Positions 37,887 to 46,151 of a stretch of DNA of 64,000 bases are shown piece after piece. The notes beneath the pieces were generated by a model, which saw only the letters and a list, made by a program, of their open reading frames with translations, did no database searches and was not told the DNA's origin. The position numbers and the translations under genes were made by a program. How positions within the stretch are numbered: position 1 is the stretch's first letter; each line of letters opens with the position of its first letter. The stretch comes from DDH964 sp963763205 (GTDB taxonomy: Bacteria; Desulfobacterota; Desulfuromonadia; Desulfuromonadales; DDH964): positions 62,001 through 126,000 of the forward strand of contig CAVXNQ010000021.1 in the NCBI GenBank assembly GCA_963763205.1, written 5' to 3'.

Positions 37887-39098
37887 ATGAAGTACCTGAT
37901 TCTGCTCGGCGACGGCATGGCCGACGAGCCGCTCGAGGAGCTCGGCGGCCTCACCCCGCTGCAGCATGCCCGCACCCCGCGCATGGACGAGATCGCCCGG
38001 CGCGGGGTCATCGGCCTCGCCGAAACCGTGCCCGCCGGTTTTCACCCCGGCAGCGACGTCGCCAACCTCTCGGTCTTCGGCTACGATCCCGCTACCTGCT
38101 ACAGCGGCCGCTCGCCGCTGGAGGCGGCGAGCATGGGCGTGGAACTCGGCCCCGACGATGTCGCCTTCCGCCTCAACCTGGTCACCCTCGCCCCGCAGTA
38201 CGGCCGGCTTTACATGGAGGATTTTTCCGCCGGGCACATCACCACCGCCGAGGCCGGCGATCTGATCGCCTGCCTGCAGGAGGAACTCGGCGACGCGCGT
38301 TTCAGCTTCCATGCCGGGGTCTCCTATCGCCACCTGCTGGTCTGGCACGGCGGCAAGGACGCGCTGACCTTCACCCCGCCCCACGACCTGACCCACCAGA
38401 GCATCGAGGGGCACCTGCCGCAAGGGGACGGGGCCGGGGAATTGATCCGGTTGACCACCTCGGCGCAGATGCTTCTGAGTACCCACCCGGTCAACCTCAA
38501 GCGGCAGAAGGCCGGCAAGCCCATGGCCAACTCCATCTGGCTGTGGGGGCATGGCCGCGCGCCGCGCATGGCGACCATGCAGGAGAAGTTCGGCCTGACC
38601 GGGGCGGTGATCTCGGCGGTCGACCTGATCAAGGGGATCGGCATCTACGCCGGCCTCGAGGTCATCGAGGTCCCCGGCGCCACCGGCTACATCGACACCA
38701 ACTACCAGGGGAAGGCCGAGGCCGCCCTGGAAGCACTCAAGACCCGGGACTTCGTCTACCTCCACGTCGAGGCCCCGGACGAGGCCGCCCACGCCGGCAA
38801 CCTCGACGACAAGCTCAAGGCGATCGAGGATTTCGACGCCCAGGTGGTCGGCACGGTCCTCGACGGCCTGCCGGCGCTGGGCGACTACCGGGTCCTGGTC
38901 CTGCCCGACCACCCGACCCCGGTCAAGCGCATGACCCATACCCTCGGCCCGGTCCCCTTCGCCCTCTGCGGCAGCAACGGCGAATTCGCCGCCGCGACCC
39001 CGGCCGCAAGCTTCGACGAGGTGGCCGCGGCTGCCTCGGGCCTCTTCCTCCCCGCCGCCTGCCGGTTGCTGCCGGGGATGGTTGCCGGCAAGCTCTGA
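37887..39098 (+). CDS. apgM: Cofactor-independent phosphoglycerate mutase, archaeal (ApgM) type
   Basis: Interconverts 3- and 2-phosphoglycerate. 403 residues of the alkaline-phosphatase superfamily. The metal site is seen in LLGDGMADEP, the catalytic serine region in GSDVANLSVFGYDP, and the C-terminal metal ligands in HVEAPDEAAHAG and LPDHPTPV. This form is common in archaea and in Desulfuromonadales. AAGAGGAG precedes the ATG. It follows xerD by 22 bases and is probably co-transcribed. Confidence 0.94.
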   Translation: MKYLILLGDGMADEPLEELGGLTPLQHARTPRMDEIARRGVIGLAETVPAGFHPGSDVANLSVFGYDPATCYSGRSPLEAASMGVELGPDDVAFRLNLVTLAPQYGRLYMEDFSAGHITTAEAGDLIACLQEELGDARFSFHAGVSYRHLLVWHGGKDALTFTPPHDLTHQSIEGHLPQGDGAGELIRLTTSAQMLLSTHPVNLKRQKAGKPMANSIWLWGHGRAPRMATMQEKFGLTGAVISAVDLIKGIGIYAGLEVIEVPGATGYIDTNYQGKAEAALEALKTRDFVYLHVEAPDEAAHAGNLDDKLKAIEDFDAQVVGTVLDGLPALGDYRVLVLPDHPTPVKRMTHTLGPVPFALCGSNGEFAAATPAASFDEVAAAASGLFLPAACRLLPGMVAGKL

Positions 39099-39215
39099 GG
39101 CCGCCGGCTGCCCGCCGCGGGGAAAAGGACCTTGGCACGCGGGCCGCTTTGGCCCCATAATGAAGATTCCCTGAAAGACGGGTAGTTTGAGCCTTTTTAA
39201 CTTCAGGAGCAGCCG

Positions 39216-39809
39216 ATGCAGGAAAGTCCCTCCAAGATGATCCAGATCCGCTGGCACGGACGCGGCGGCCAGGGCGCCATCACGGCGGCCAAGGTGGTCG
39301 CCGAGGCGATGTTCAAGAGCGGTTACGGCGGCGTGGTCATGGCGCCGACCTTCGGCACCGAGCGGCGCGGCGCGCCGGTTTCCACCTCGCTGAAGATTTC
39401 CCGCGAGAAGATTTACGATCTGTCGCCGATCCAGTCTCCCGATATCGTCGTCGTCCTCGATCATCTGATCCTTAACGAAGTCGATGTCACCGTCGGTCTC
39501 AAACCGGGGGGGCTGCTGGTCATCAATTCGCCCCGGCCGGCGGAGGAACATCAGCTGGCTGATTTCCGCGTCGCCGTCGCCAACGTCACCCGGCTCGGCA
39601 TCGAGGCCGGGCTGCGCAAGGGGATCGTCAACAGCGGCATCATCGGCGCCCTCGGCAAGGCCAGCGGTCTGGTCGATCTCGAAATCCTGTCAAGCTGTAT
39701 TGCCGACGAGTTCGTCGGCCGCAAACCGGCAGAAAACGTCAAGGCGGCCCGGCTGGTCTATGCAGCCACCCAGATCTGCGAGCCGCGCGCGGGAGTTATC
39801 AATGCCTGA
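39216..39809 (+). CDS. porG: 2-oxoacid:ferredoxin oxidoreductase gamma subunit
   Basis: A 197-residue gamma subunit of a four-subunit pyruvate- or 2-oxoacid:ferredoxin oxidoreductase. The signature RWHGRGGQGAITAAKVVAEA begins at residue 11. The gamma, delta, alpha and beta genes follow one another with overlapping ends. The complex converts 2-oxoacid plus CoA to acyl-CoA and CO2, reducing ferredoxin. Its last codons overlap the delta-subunit ATG. Confidence 0.93.
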   Translation: MQESPSKMIQIRWHGRGGQGAITAAKVVAEAMFKSGYGGVVMAPTFGTERRGAPVSTSLKISREKIYDLSPIQSPDIVVVLDHLILNEVDVTVGLKPGGLLVINSPRPAEEHQLADFRVAVANVTRLGIEAGLRKGIVNSGIIGALGKASGLVDLEILSSCIADEFVGRKPAENVKAARLVYAATQICEPRAGVINA

Positions 39810-40110
39810 TTCACGATTCAAGATACTGACCTCGGCAAGCACCTCCGGTCCCGGCGATGCCGGTCGTACCGGTTCCTGGCGGGTCGAGCGCCCGGTTATC
39901 GACCTGAGCCGCTGCACCCCGGCCAGGACCGGCAAGCACGCCTGTCATCTCTGCTGGCTCTACTGCCCGGACAGCACGGTCAGCAAGGACATCGAGCCGT
40001 CCATCGACCTGGAATACTGCAAGGGATGCGGGATCTGCGCCGAGGAATGCCCCGTCGGGGCAATCAGCATGGTCCCCGAGGAGGAGTTCGAGGGGGGTGA
40101 CAATGAGTGA
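39802..40110 (+). CDS. porD: 2-oxoacid:ferredoxin oxidoreductase delta subunit (ferredoxin)
   Basis: A 102-residue ferredoxin-like subunit. The second 4Fe-4S motif CKGCGICAEECPVGAI is complete. The first site is altered: CHLCWLYCPDS has the CxxCxxxCP order with a preceding extra cysteine (RCTPARTGKHAC), as in PorD-type delta chains. It carries electrons from the alpha/beta thiamine site to external ferredoxin. Stop and start codons overlap both neighbours. Confidence 0.92.
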   Translation: MPDSRFKILTSASTSGPGDAGRTGSWRVERPVIDLSRCTPARTGKHACHLCWLYCPDSTVSKDIEPSIDLEYCKGCGICAEECPVGAISMVPEEEFEGGDNE

Positions 40111-41319
40111 GAAGCGGATCGATTCCGGAAACGCCGCCGCCGCCCTGGCGGTGCAACTGGCCGGCGCCGAGGTGATCGCCGCCTACCCGATCACCCCGCA
40201 GACCCCCCTGACGGAAAAGCTCTCCGAGATGATCGCCGCGGGCGAAGATGGACGCCGAATACGTCGCCGTCGAGAGCGAGCACAGCGCCCTGGGGGTCTG
40301 CATCGGTGCCGCCAGCGCCGGGGTGCGCGCCTTCACGGCGACCTCCTCCAACGGCCTGCTCTACATGAGCGAGCAGCTGCACTGGGCGGCCGGCGCCCGC
40401 CTGCCGCTGGTGATGTGCGTCGTCAACCGCGGCGTCGGCGCCCCCTGGTCGGTGTGGAACGACCATCAGGACGCCATCAGCCAGCGCGACACCGGCTGGA
40501 TCCAGGTCTTCGCCAAGGACCACCAGGAAATCGTCGACATGACCCTGAAGGCCTTCCGGCTCGCCGAGGCGGTGCACATCCCGGTAATGGTCAACTACGA
40601 CGGCTACTACCTCTCCCACACCTACATGCCCTTCGAGCTCCCCGAGGCCCAGGCGGTCAAGGATTTCCTGCCTCCCTATCGCTACCTGCATGCCCTCGAC
40701 CCGCAGCACCCCGAGAGCCTCAACACCGTGACCCTGCCCGATGCCCGCAGCGACATCCACGGCGTCAAGCAGGGGGGATACATGGACATCCGCCACAACC
40801 TGCACCAGGAGATGCGCCAGGCCATGGAGCTCTGGGAGGAGATCGACGCCGACTTCCGGCAGCGCTTCGGCCGCGGCGGCGCGCCGATCCTCGACCCCTA
40901 CCGCTGCGAGGACGCCGACTTCGTCGTCGTCGCCATGGGCACCCTCGCCAACCAGTTCCGCGACGTGGTCGACCGCCTGCGCGAGGAGGAGGGGCTGAAG
41001 GTCGGCGTGCTGGCCCTGCAGATGTACCGTCCCTTCCCGACCGCCAGGATCGCCGCGGCGCTGCAGAACGGCCAAGGGGGTCATGGTCTACGAGAAGGGC
41101 CTCAGTTACGGCAACCAGGGGGCGCTTTACGCCGACCTCAAGTCGGCCCTCTATCCCTATCCGAACCGTCCGCGGCTGCACAACTTCATCGTCGGGCTGG
41201 GCGGTCGCGATATCCGCACCGAGGATCTTTATCGGACCCTGAAGGCGGCCTGTCTGCAGGAGCAGCAGGTCGCTCCGGAGCAGCAGGACACTCCGCAATG
41301 GATTGGATTACAGCTATGA
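40103..41319 (+). CDS. porA: 2-oxoacid:ferredoxin oxidoreductase alpha subunit (two one-base insertions)
   Basis: Alpha subunit with the AAYPITPQTPLTE motif near residue 30 that binds the thiamine/CoA region. The reading breaks at 40245-40247 (GGCGAAGATGG; one base to skip gives GEMDAEYVAVESEHS) and at 41070-41071 (CAGAACGGCCAAG; skipping G gives NAKGVMVYEKGLSYG). Repaired length is 404 residues, normal for PorA. It resembles pyruvate or branched-chain enzymes more than 2-oxoglutarate enzymes, but I cannot decide the substrate. Its TGA overlaps the porB ATG. Confidence 0.9.
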
Positions 41320-42228
41320 CCAGCAGTCGCCAAGACCACCGTTCTCGACCTGACCGAAGAGGAATTCATCCATCCGGGCAACCGCGCCTGCGCCGGTTGC
41401 GGGCTGAGCGTTCTTTACCGCATCGGCACCAAGGCCCTGGGGCGCGACTGCATCTTCGTCGTCCCGCCCAGCTGCCTGACGGTCATGCAGGGCCTGTATC
41501 CCATCGCCGCCTCGCAGCTGCCGATCTTCAACGGCACCTTCGCCTCCACCGCCGCCATCGCCACCGGCGTGCGCGCCGCGATGAAGCGCCTCGGCAAGCA
41601 GACCCAGGTCGTCGCCTGGGCCGGGGACGGCGGCACCTCGGACATCGGCATCCAGGCCCTCTCCGGGGCGCTGGAGCGGGGCGAGGACATCATCTACATC
41701 TGCTACGACAACGAAGCCTACATGAACACCGGCGTGCAGCGCTCCGGCACCACCCCGCAGGGGAGCCTGACCACCACCACCCCCTATTGCGGGAAGCGGG
41801 AGGGGAGCAAGAACGTGCCGGCGATCGTCGCCGCCCACAACCCGGCCTACGTCGCCACCTGCTCGGCGGCCTTCCCGCTCGATTTCCACGACAAGCTGCT
41901 CAAGGCCAAACAGATCCGCGGCCTGAAGTACATCCACATCCAGACCCCCTGTCCGCCCGGCTGGGGATGCGAAGAGCGGATGACCATCAAGATCGGCAAG
42001 GCCGCCGTCGAGAGCGGCATGTTCGACCTCTACGAGATCGAGAACGGCCAAAAGATCCTCTCCGAACCCTCCCGCCGCCTGCTCGACAAGTCCAGGCAGC
42101 GCCCGGTCACCGAGTACCTGGGGATGCAGGTGCGCTTCAAGGCGCTGTCCAAGGAGCAGGTGTCGGCGATCCAGGAGGGGGTCGATCACAAGTGGGAGGA
42201 GTACCGGCGGGAGTTTGGCGAAGGGTAA
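41316..42228 (+). CDS. porB: 2-oxoacid:ferredoxin oxidoreductase beta subunit (one-base insertion)
   Basis: Thiamine-diphosphate-binding subunit. Motifs: GNRACAGCGLSVLYR with iron-sulfur-type cysteines, the TPP motif GDGGTSDIG...YDNEAYMNTG, and CPPGWGCEE near the C-terminus. The ATG at 41316 overlaps the porA stop. One C at 41330-41331 (AGTCGCCAAG) must be skipped to read KTTVLDLTEEEF. The repaired protein has 303 residues, the usual PorB size. An in-frame ATG at 41298 would add six residues. Confidence 0.91.
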
Positions 42229-42370
42229 AGCAACTCTGGCCTCGAGGTCCTGTTCCGATTCATCCGAGGGAATCCTGGGGCGGAGCAGGCTTGAAAGAAA
42301 CAGGGTAGGGGGCCAGGAAGAATCAGGGAGGGGGATATGGCGACGCGTTTGACGTTGCTGGCGAACAAAG

Positions 42371-42416
42371 AAAACCGTCCGTCCCGGCTCAGAGCCGGCG
42401 GGCGGTTTTTCGTTTT
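42371..42416 (+). terminator. Terminator of the por operon
   Basis: An imperfect stem AAACCGTCCG..CCGG / CCGG..CGGGCGGTTT with loop CTCAGAG is followed by TTTTCGTTTTTT. Confidence 0.82.
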
Positions 42417-42574
42417 TTAGGTGGGAGCGGGAATCGGTGAATGGAGACCATTTGTGGAGATTTGGGCGGGTGTCGGGGGGAGTGGCGCCGGTAATTCAAT
42501 GACCCATTAATTTCGTTGATTTATTTATGAAAAACTTTTAAAAAATAAGCTACTGGAATTGTTTGGATTTTCAA

Positions 42575-42614
42575 CCGATATGACAGTTGCTGTTTTATCC
42601 GATATGACAGCAAC
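42575..42614. repeat. CCGATATGACAG direct repeat with overlapping hairpin
   Basis: CCGATATGACAG occurs twice with starts 24 bases apart (42575 and 42599). Overlapping these, GTTGCTGT (42586-42593) and ACAGCAAC (42607-42614) form an 8-bp inverted repeat. It lies 28 bases before the zinc-ribbon gene and could be an operator or a mobile-element end. Confidence 0.55.
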
Positions 42615-42641
42615 CGCCTAATCCCTGTTAGCTACAGAAAT

Positions 42642-43025
42642 ATGAAATTCAATAAGACCAAAAGAAAACCGTGTAAAAGTGTCAGTTGCCCGCACTGCAA
42701 AGAGACAATTGAATTTTATTATTACAGTGGCATGGGTGACCTTGCTCCGCACTTTTACTGTGATTCGTGCTCAAATATTCTGTTCCGAGAAAAAGACAAA
42801 ATATCAATATACGAAAATGAAATAACTGAAGAATTATTTGCCGCAATAACAAAGGATCTACCGAAATGCATTTGTGGGGGGCAATTTAGCCCAAGTGCTA
42901 ATCCAAAATGCCCGAAATGCAAAAAGGAAATTGAACACCAATCAACACCAATCCAAAGGTTGAGCGATCCACACGCCATTCAATTGAAAGGCGCGTATTT
43001 GCTTCAACCCAAGGAAAGTAGCTAA
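42642..43025 (+). CDS. A+T-rich zinc-ribbon protein of unknown function
   Basis: A 127-residue protein not recognised as a named family. It has four cysteine pairs: CPHC (16/19), CDSC (40/43), CIC (76/78) and CPKC (90/93), which would make two treble-clef or ribbon zinc sites. No signal peptide or membrane helix. Codon use is A/T-ending throughout, in sharp contrast to its neighbours, and no Shine-Dalgarno sequence precedes the ATG. This points to recent horizontal acquisition. Nucleic-acid or protein binding is a guess from the zinc ribbons. Confidence 0.65.
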   Translation: MKFNKTKRKPCKSVSCPHCKETIEFYYYSGMGDLAPHFYCDSCSNILFREKDKISIYENEITEELFAAITKDLPKCICGGQFSPSANPKCPKCKKEIEHQSTPIQRLSDPHAIQLKGAYLLQPKESS

Positions 43026-43608
43026 CCCTTATCAGGCCCCCGGCCGTCAAGAGGTAAAATCCTCCGCGCACGAAAAAGATTGATCCCTTTTCGTTCTTTG
43101 ACAAGCGACTGATCACCCAGAACCCACCGGTTTCCGGCTTGGGATTCATTTCTGGCTGCAGACGAACTCTGCTCCAAACACTTATCGAGGCTCTTTTCGC
43201 GGGGGCTCGTTCGAGTCCTCCCCGCCGCCTGGAATCACGCGCGTGCCCTTATGCCGTCCCAGTCAAGACATCGAGGTTCATCCGTACTGCCGATGATGAC
43301 CGCAGTTAGGTGCGGGCTCGGGGAAGGGGCAGAATCCGGCGCTGGCCCCTTGGACCATCGCGCAAGCTGAATGTGGGAGCGAGGCGGACCTCCAATCAAA
43401 GCAAGCGGTTGGCGGTGGCTGGAATAGAATTTCCGGGGGCATAATACCCATTACTCAACGTCCCCATCACGCCCCCCATCGCTGAGAAAGAAAAGATTGT
43501 CCCACTAATCAGAATCGGGGGCAGTAGGGTCAAGCCTCCAAGGTGCTGGGATTGGAAAGGTTTGGCCGATCAGAGAATAAAGCAAGCACATTTCAGTACT
43601 TCAGTCAG
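43026..43608. other. Non-coding accessory spacer
   Basis: About 580 bases with no convincing gene. It carries repeat copy A (43427-43518) and a stretch near 43190-43235 that resembles a tRNA/tmRNA 3' end. The remainder looks like eroded sequence. Confidence 0.5.
43427..43518. repeat. Mobile-looking ~90-bp repeat, copy A
   Basis: Nearly identical to copy B at 44897-44986, in the same orientation. Both start GAATT(T)CCGGGG, contain a GGGGNC...GTCCCC inverted repeat around an ATAATACC core, share CATCACGCCCCCCATCGCTG, and end near TTGTCCCAC..TCAGA. The GAATTCCGGGGACA-type end resembles sequences I associate with REP/RAYT-linked elements. No transposase is present, so this would be a non-autonomous element or remnant. 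Confidence 0.65.
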
Positions 43609-43642
43609 AAAAAAAGCAGCCGCCCCAATTTGGAGCGGCTGC
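43609..43642 (-). terminator. Terminator of the glycine-zipper lipoprotein gene
   Basis: On the minus strand GCAGCCGCTCC pairs with the GGGGCGGCTGC arm (one mismatch region near the loop) and is followed by seven T. Confidence 0.85.
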
Positions 43643-43676
43643 CTGCGTCTTGAGGTCATGACGGATCTGCGCGGGG

Positions 43677-44327
43677 TCAATAACCCCGGTGGCCGCGGCG
43701 TCCCCAGCCGCCGTAGTGGCCGGAATGGCGGCTGTAGGAAAAGGAAAAGTTGACCGGGTACGGCCAGAAGTAGAGCGGCCTGTAGTAGGGGGAGTAGGCC
43801 GGCTCGGAATAATAGACCTGCGGGGCTTGCTGCACCGTGACCTGCGGCGCCGCCGGCTCGGCGTTGCTGATCTGCCAGGTTCCGTCCGGCTGCCGGCAGG
43901 CGGTACCGTAGGCCTGCTGTTGTTCGCCGGCCACGATGACGGTCTGCTGGTATTCACGACAATAGCGGCCGTCCCGGTCTTGATAGGTGCGGGTCGGCGT
44001 TACCGCCCCGCGGTTGCCGCTGTCCGGGTTGACCCAGGAACTGGTCTGATTGCTCCGCGACATTTCCAGGCTCTGCTGGGTGGTCTGCTGGATATAGGCG
44101 CGATCGGCCTGGTCGAGGGTGCGGCCGATGTCCTGGCCGATCATGGCGCCGGCCAGGGTGCCGATGGCGGTGCCGACCAGCCTCCCGGTCCCGGCACCGA
44201 ACTGAGAGCCGATGAGGGCGCCGGCGCCCGCGCCGAGCAGGGTGCCGCTGCCCTCCCGCGGACCGGCCGGGTAGGCACAGCCCGCGAGCAGGGCGAATAG
44301 ACTGATGATCGTAATAATCCGTGCCAT
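43677..44327 (-). CDS. Glycine-zipper outer-membrane lipoprotein
   Basis: A 216-residue lipoprotein: signal peptide with lipobox LLAGC (Cys about residue 17), then a glycine-zipper region LLGAGAGALIGSQFGAGTGRLVGTAIGT (about 30-60) like that of 17-kDa surface antigens and SlyB. A middle domain contains CREYQQTVIV and GTACRQPDGTW, and a tail is rich in Pro, Tyr, Gly and His. ATG 44327 follows GAGGAGGTG. It probably sits in the outer membrane and stabilises the envelope; exact role unknown. It is flanked by the two ~90-bp repeats. Confidence 0.85.
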   Translation of the reverse strand: MARIITIISLFALLAGCAYPAGPREGSGTLLGAGAGALIGSQFGAGTGRLVGTAIGTLAGAMIGQDIGRTLDQADRAYIQQTTQQSLEMSRSNQTSSWVNPDSGNRGAVTPTRTYQDRDGRYCREYQQTVIVAGEQQQAYGTACRQPDGTWQISNAEPAAPQVTVQQAPQVYYSEPAYSPYYRPLYFWPYPVNFSFSYSRHSGHYGGWGRRGHRGY

Positions 44328-44485
44328 GGACACCTCCTCAGCGGAAAGTCGGGGTCTTCTCTTCTAGCTCTCGCCGCTTTTGATTAAAGGGTAGCGCGGG
44401 AATGTGAAACAAATGTGGAAGGAATAAGGAAATCGGCTATCCTGAGGCTGGAAAGCAACGGGGAACTTTAGTCTCTTGGGCATTG

Positions 44486-44519
44486 AAAGAGCGGGGCAGA
44501 AAATCTTGCCCCGCTCTTT
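44486..44519 (-). terminator. Bidirectional hairpin after the truncated oxidase gene
   Basis: AAAGAGCGGGGCA pairs perfectly with TGCCCCGCTCTTT around an 8-base loop. The A/T base of the stem allows termination in either direction. Confidence 0.75.
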
Positions 44520-44547
44520 GCGATAAGGATTGCGGACCTCGTGACTA

Positions 44548-44896
44548 CTACCAGGTCTGGGTCACCGAATCGGGCGTTACGGCCAGGGTGGCACGCAGCC
44601 AGGAGAACTTGGATTTGAGCAGATCGAAGTCCGGACCGGAGGTGACGAAGGCGGCCTTTCCCTTGACCAGGAACCCCGCGCCGGGGCCATGAAGACCTTG
44701 CACCTTGCTGCTCCCCATGGTAATCAGGACCTCGGGATTGAAGGCGATATTCGCCTCCGTGTGGTGCATGTAGCCGGCCGGTATCAGTAATTTCCCCTCG
44801 GCCGATACCCGGATGTAGGCGTTCCAGGTATTGACCATATGCGGCCCGTCCTCGCCGAGGGTGGCGATGGCGACCACGCCGTCCTGCTTGAGCCGC
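44548..44896 (-). pseudogene. Pyridoxamine 5'-phosphate oxidase-like protein, 5' end lost
   Basis: FMN-binding split-barrel protein (VAIATLGEDGPHMVNTWNAYIRV, then HTEANIAFNPEVLITMGS) of about 110 remaining residues. Relatives begin with about 10-15 further residues before the VVAIAT strand. Here the homologous reading stops exactly where repeat copy B begins, upstream in-frame sequence reaches a TAG, and no good start or ribosome site is left. Only a GTG at 44877 could start a shortened protein. I infer inactivation by insertion of the repeat. Confidence 0.65.
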
Positions 44897-44986
44897 GAAT
44901 TCCGGGGACATAATACCTATTACCCTACGTCCCCATCACGCCCCCCATCGCTGGGAAAGAAAAGCTTGTCCCACCCCTCAGATTGG
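44897..44986. repeat. Mobile-looking ~90-bp repeat, copy B
   Basis: Second copy of the repeat at 43427-43518, same orientation, with a handful of substitutions and two one-base gaps. Its right end supplies TTGTCC and most of a 17-base spacer before a TATATT box, so it appears to contribute the promoter of the downstream toxin-antitoxin operon. Confidence 0.65.
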
Positions 44987-45001
44987 TCTATATTTTGACC
45001 A
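44966..45001 (+). promoter_or_regulatory. Promoter and operator of the toxin-antitoxin operon
   Basis: TTGTCC (44966-44971) and TATATT (44989-44994) are 17 bases apart. A palindrome TGGTC-N8-GACCA (44984-45001) covers the -10 box, the expected place for an antitoxin operator. The antitoxin ATG is 30 bases downstream. Confidence 0.6.
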
Positions 45002-45030
45002 CCCTGTGAATCAAAATACGGAGTTCCTCG

Positions 45031-45315
45031 ATGAAAGCCATTTCTGTCAGCAGCGATATCGTCCCCATCGCCGAATTCAAAACCGGCATCTCCAAGTGGT
45101 TCAAGAGTATTCAGAAATCCGGGCATCCCTTGATCATCACCCAGAACGGCAAGCCTGCCGGAGTGCTGCTGTCGCCGGAGGACTACGATGAACTGGTCTA
45201 CCGGAAATCCTTCCTCGACTCCGTTGCCCGCGGGATTGCCGATGTTGACGCTGGCAGGAGCTACGGCAGCGAGGAGGTCAGGTCCGCTCTTGCAACCCGC
45301 AGGGACAGAGGCTGA
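45031..45315 (+). CDS. Phd/YefM-family antitoxin
   Basis: A 94-residue antitoxin. Residues 1-55 form the Phd/YefM DNA-binding fold (VPIAEFKTGISKWFKSI, then PLIITQNGKPAGVLLSPEDY), which represses its own operon. The C-terminal ~40 residues would wrap the toxin. The toxin gene begins 6 bases after its stop. The palindromic operator overlaps the promoter just upstream. Confidence 0.92.
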   Translation: MKAISVSSDIVPIAEFKTGISKWFKSIQKSGHPLIITQNGKPAGVLLSPEDYDELVYRKSFLDSVARGIADVDAGRSYGSEEVRSALATRRDRG

Positions 45316-45321
45316 TCTCGG

Positions 45322-45621
45322 ATGGAGCTGCGTTTGAGCCATGAAGCCGTTGAGCGACTGATCGAAATCGAGGAGTTCATCGCCAAGGACGATCCCGAGC
45401 GGGCGGCGACCTTCGTCGACAGGCTCGTCGACCATGTCGAAGGCACCTTGCCCGCCAATCCCCGCACCGGCCGCATCGCTCCGGAGCTCTCTATGCCCGA
45501 CATCCGCGAGTTGTTGTATCGGAACTACCGCATCGTCTATCGGTTGACCGAAAAGCGGATCGACGTTCTCACCGTCTTCGAAGGGCATCGCCTGTTGTGC
45601 GTCGATGAGCTGGGGCTGTAG
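45322..45621 (+). CDS. RelE/ParE-family toxin
   Basis: A 99-residue RelE/ParE superfamily protein with a typical helical N-terminus (EAVERLIEIEEFIAKDDPERAATF) and beta-strands ending RELLYRNYRIVYRL and IDVLTVFEGHRLL. Sequence features are closer to ParE (gyrase inhibitor) than to ribosome-cleaving RelE, but the target is not proven. It is co-transcribed with the antitoxin; together they are likely a plasmid- or island-stabilising module. Confidence 0.92.
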   Translation: MELRLSHEAVERLIEIEEFIAKDDPERAATFVDRLVDHVEGTLPANPRTGRIAPELSMPDIRELLYRNYRIVYRLTEKRIDVLTVFEGHRLLCVDELGL

Positions 45622-45731
45622 CCTGCTGGGTGGTTCCAGACCCGTCACCGACATTGCAATTCCACCGGCAAAAATGCTATAGACAGGGGCGGCCAAGCGG
45701 TCGCCCGATTTCGTTTTCCGTCCGAGGAACT

Positions 45732-46151
45732 ATGCCGCGCGTCGAGTTCATCCGCCTGAAGAAGGCCGAAAAGGCCCGCCACCTCTGCGAGCTGGCCGAG
45801 GAGTACTACAACGCCGGCAAGCGGGTGCTGATCACCGTTCTTGACGACAACCAGGGGGTGACCCTCGACGGCTTCATGTGGACCTGGAAGAAGGGGGCCT
45901 TCATCCCTCACGCCTACGCCAACGGCGCGGTCGACTGCTTTGATGAGCCGGTGGCGATCACCACCGACGAGCAGAATCCCAACGGCGCCCAGGTACTGAT
46001 CATGGGCAAACCCTGCAGCCCCGGCTTCGTGCGCCAATTCGAGGCCGCCATCGACTTCGCCGAACTTTATGACGACGAACTCGCCAACGCATCCCGCCAG
46101 CGCTTCGTTCAGTACCGGGAGGCCGGCCTTGATCCCGGCATGCGTCAATAG
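45732..46151 (+). CDS. holC: DNA polymerase III chi subunit
   Basis: A 139-residue HolC homologue. It links the clamp loader to single-strand binding protein at the replication fork. The start MPRVEFIRLKKAEKARHLCELAEE and the block MWTWKKGAFIPHA are characteristic, as is the C-terminal FAELYDDELANASRQRF. It is not next to pepA and valS as in enterobacteria, but heads a short group with rsmE. Confidence 0.88.
   Translation: MPRVEFIRLKKAEKARHLCELAEEYYNAGKRVLITVLDDNQGVTLDGFMWTWKKGAFIPHAYANGAVDCFDEPVAITTDEQNPNGAQVLIMGKPCSPGFVRQFEAAIDFAELYDDELANASRQRFVQYREAGLDPGMRQ

Larger units (their letters stand above)
42229..42641. other. Spacer at the left edge of the accessory island
   Basis: Holds the por operon terminator, then a sharp change to A+T-rich sequence after about 42500 and the CCGATATGACAG repeat described separately. 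No gene seen. Confidence 0.6.
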
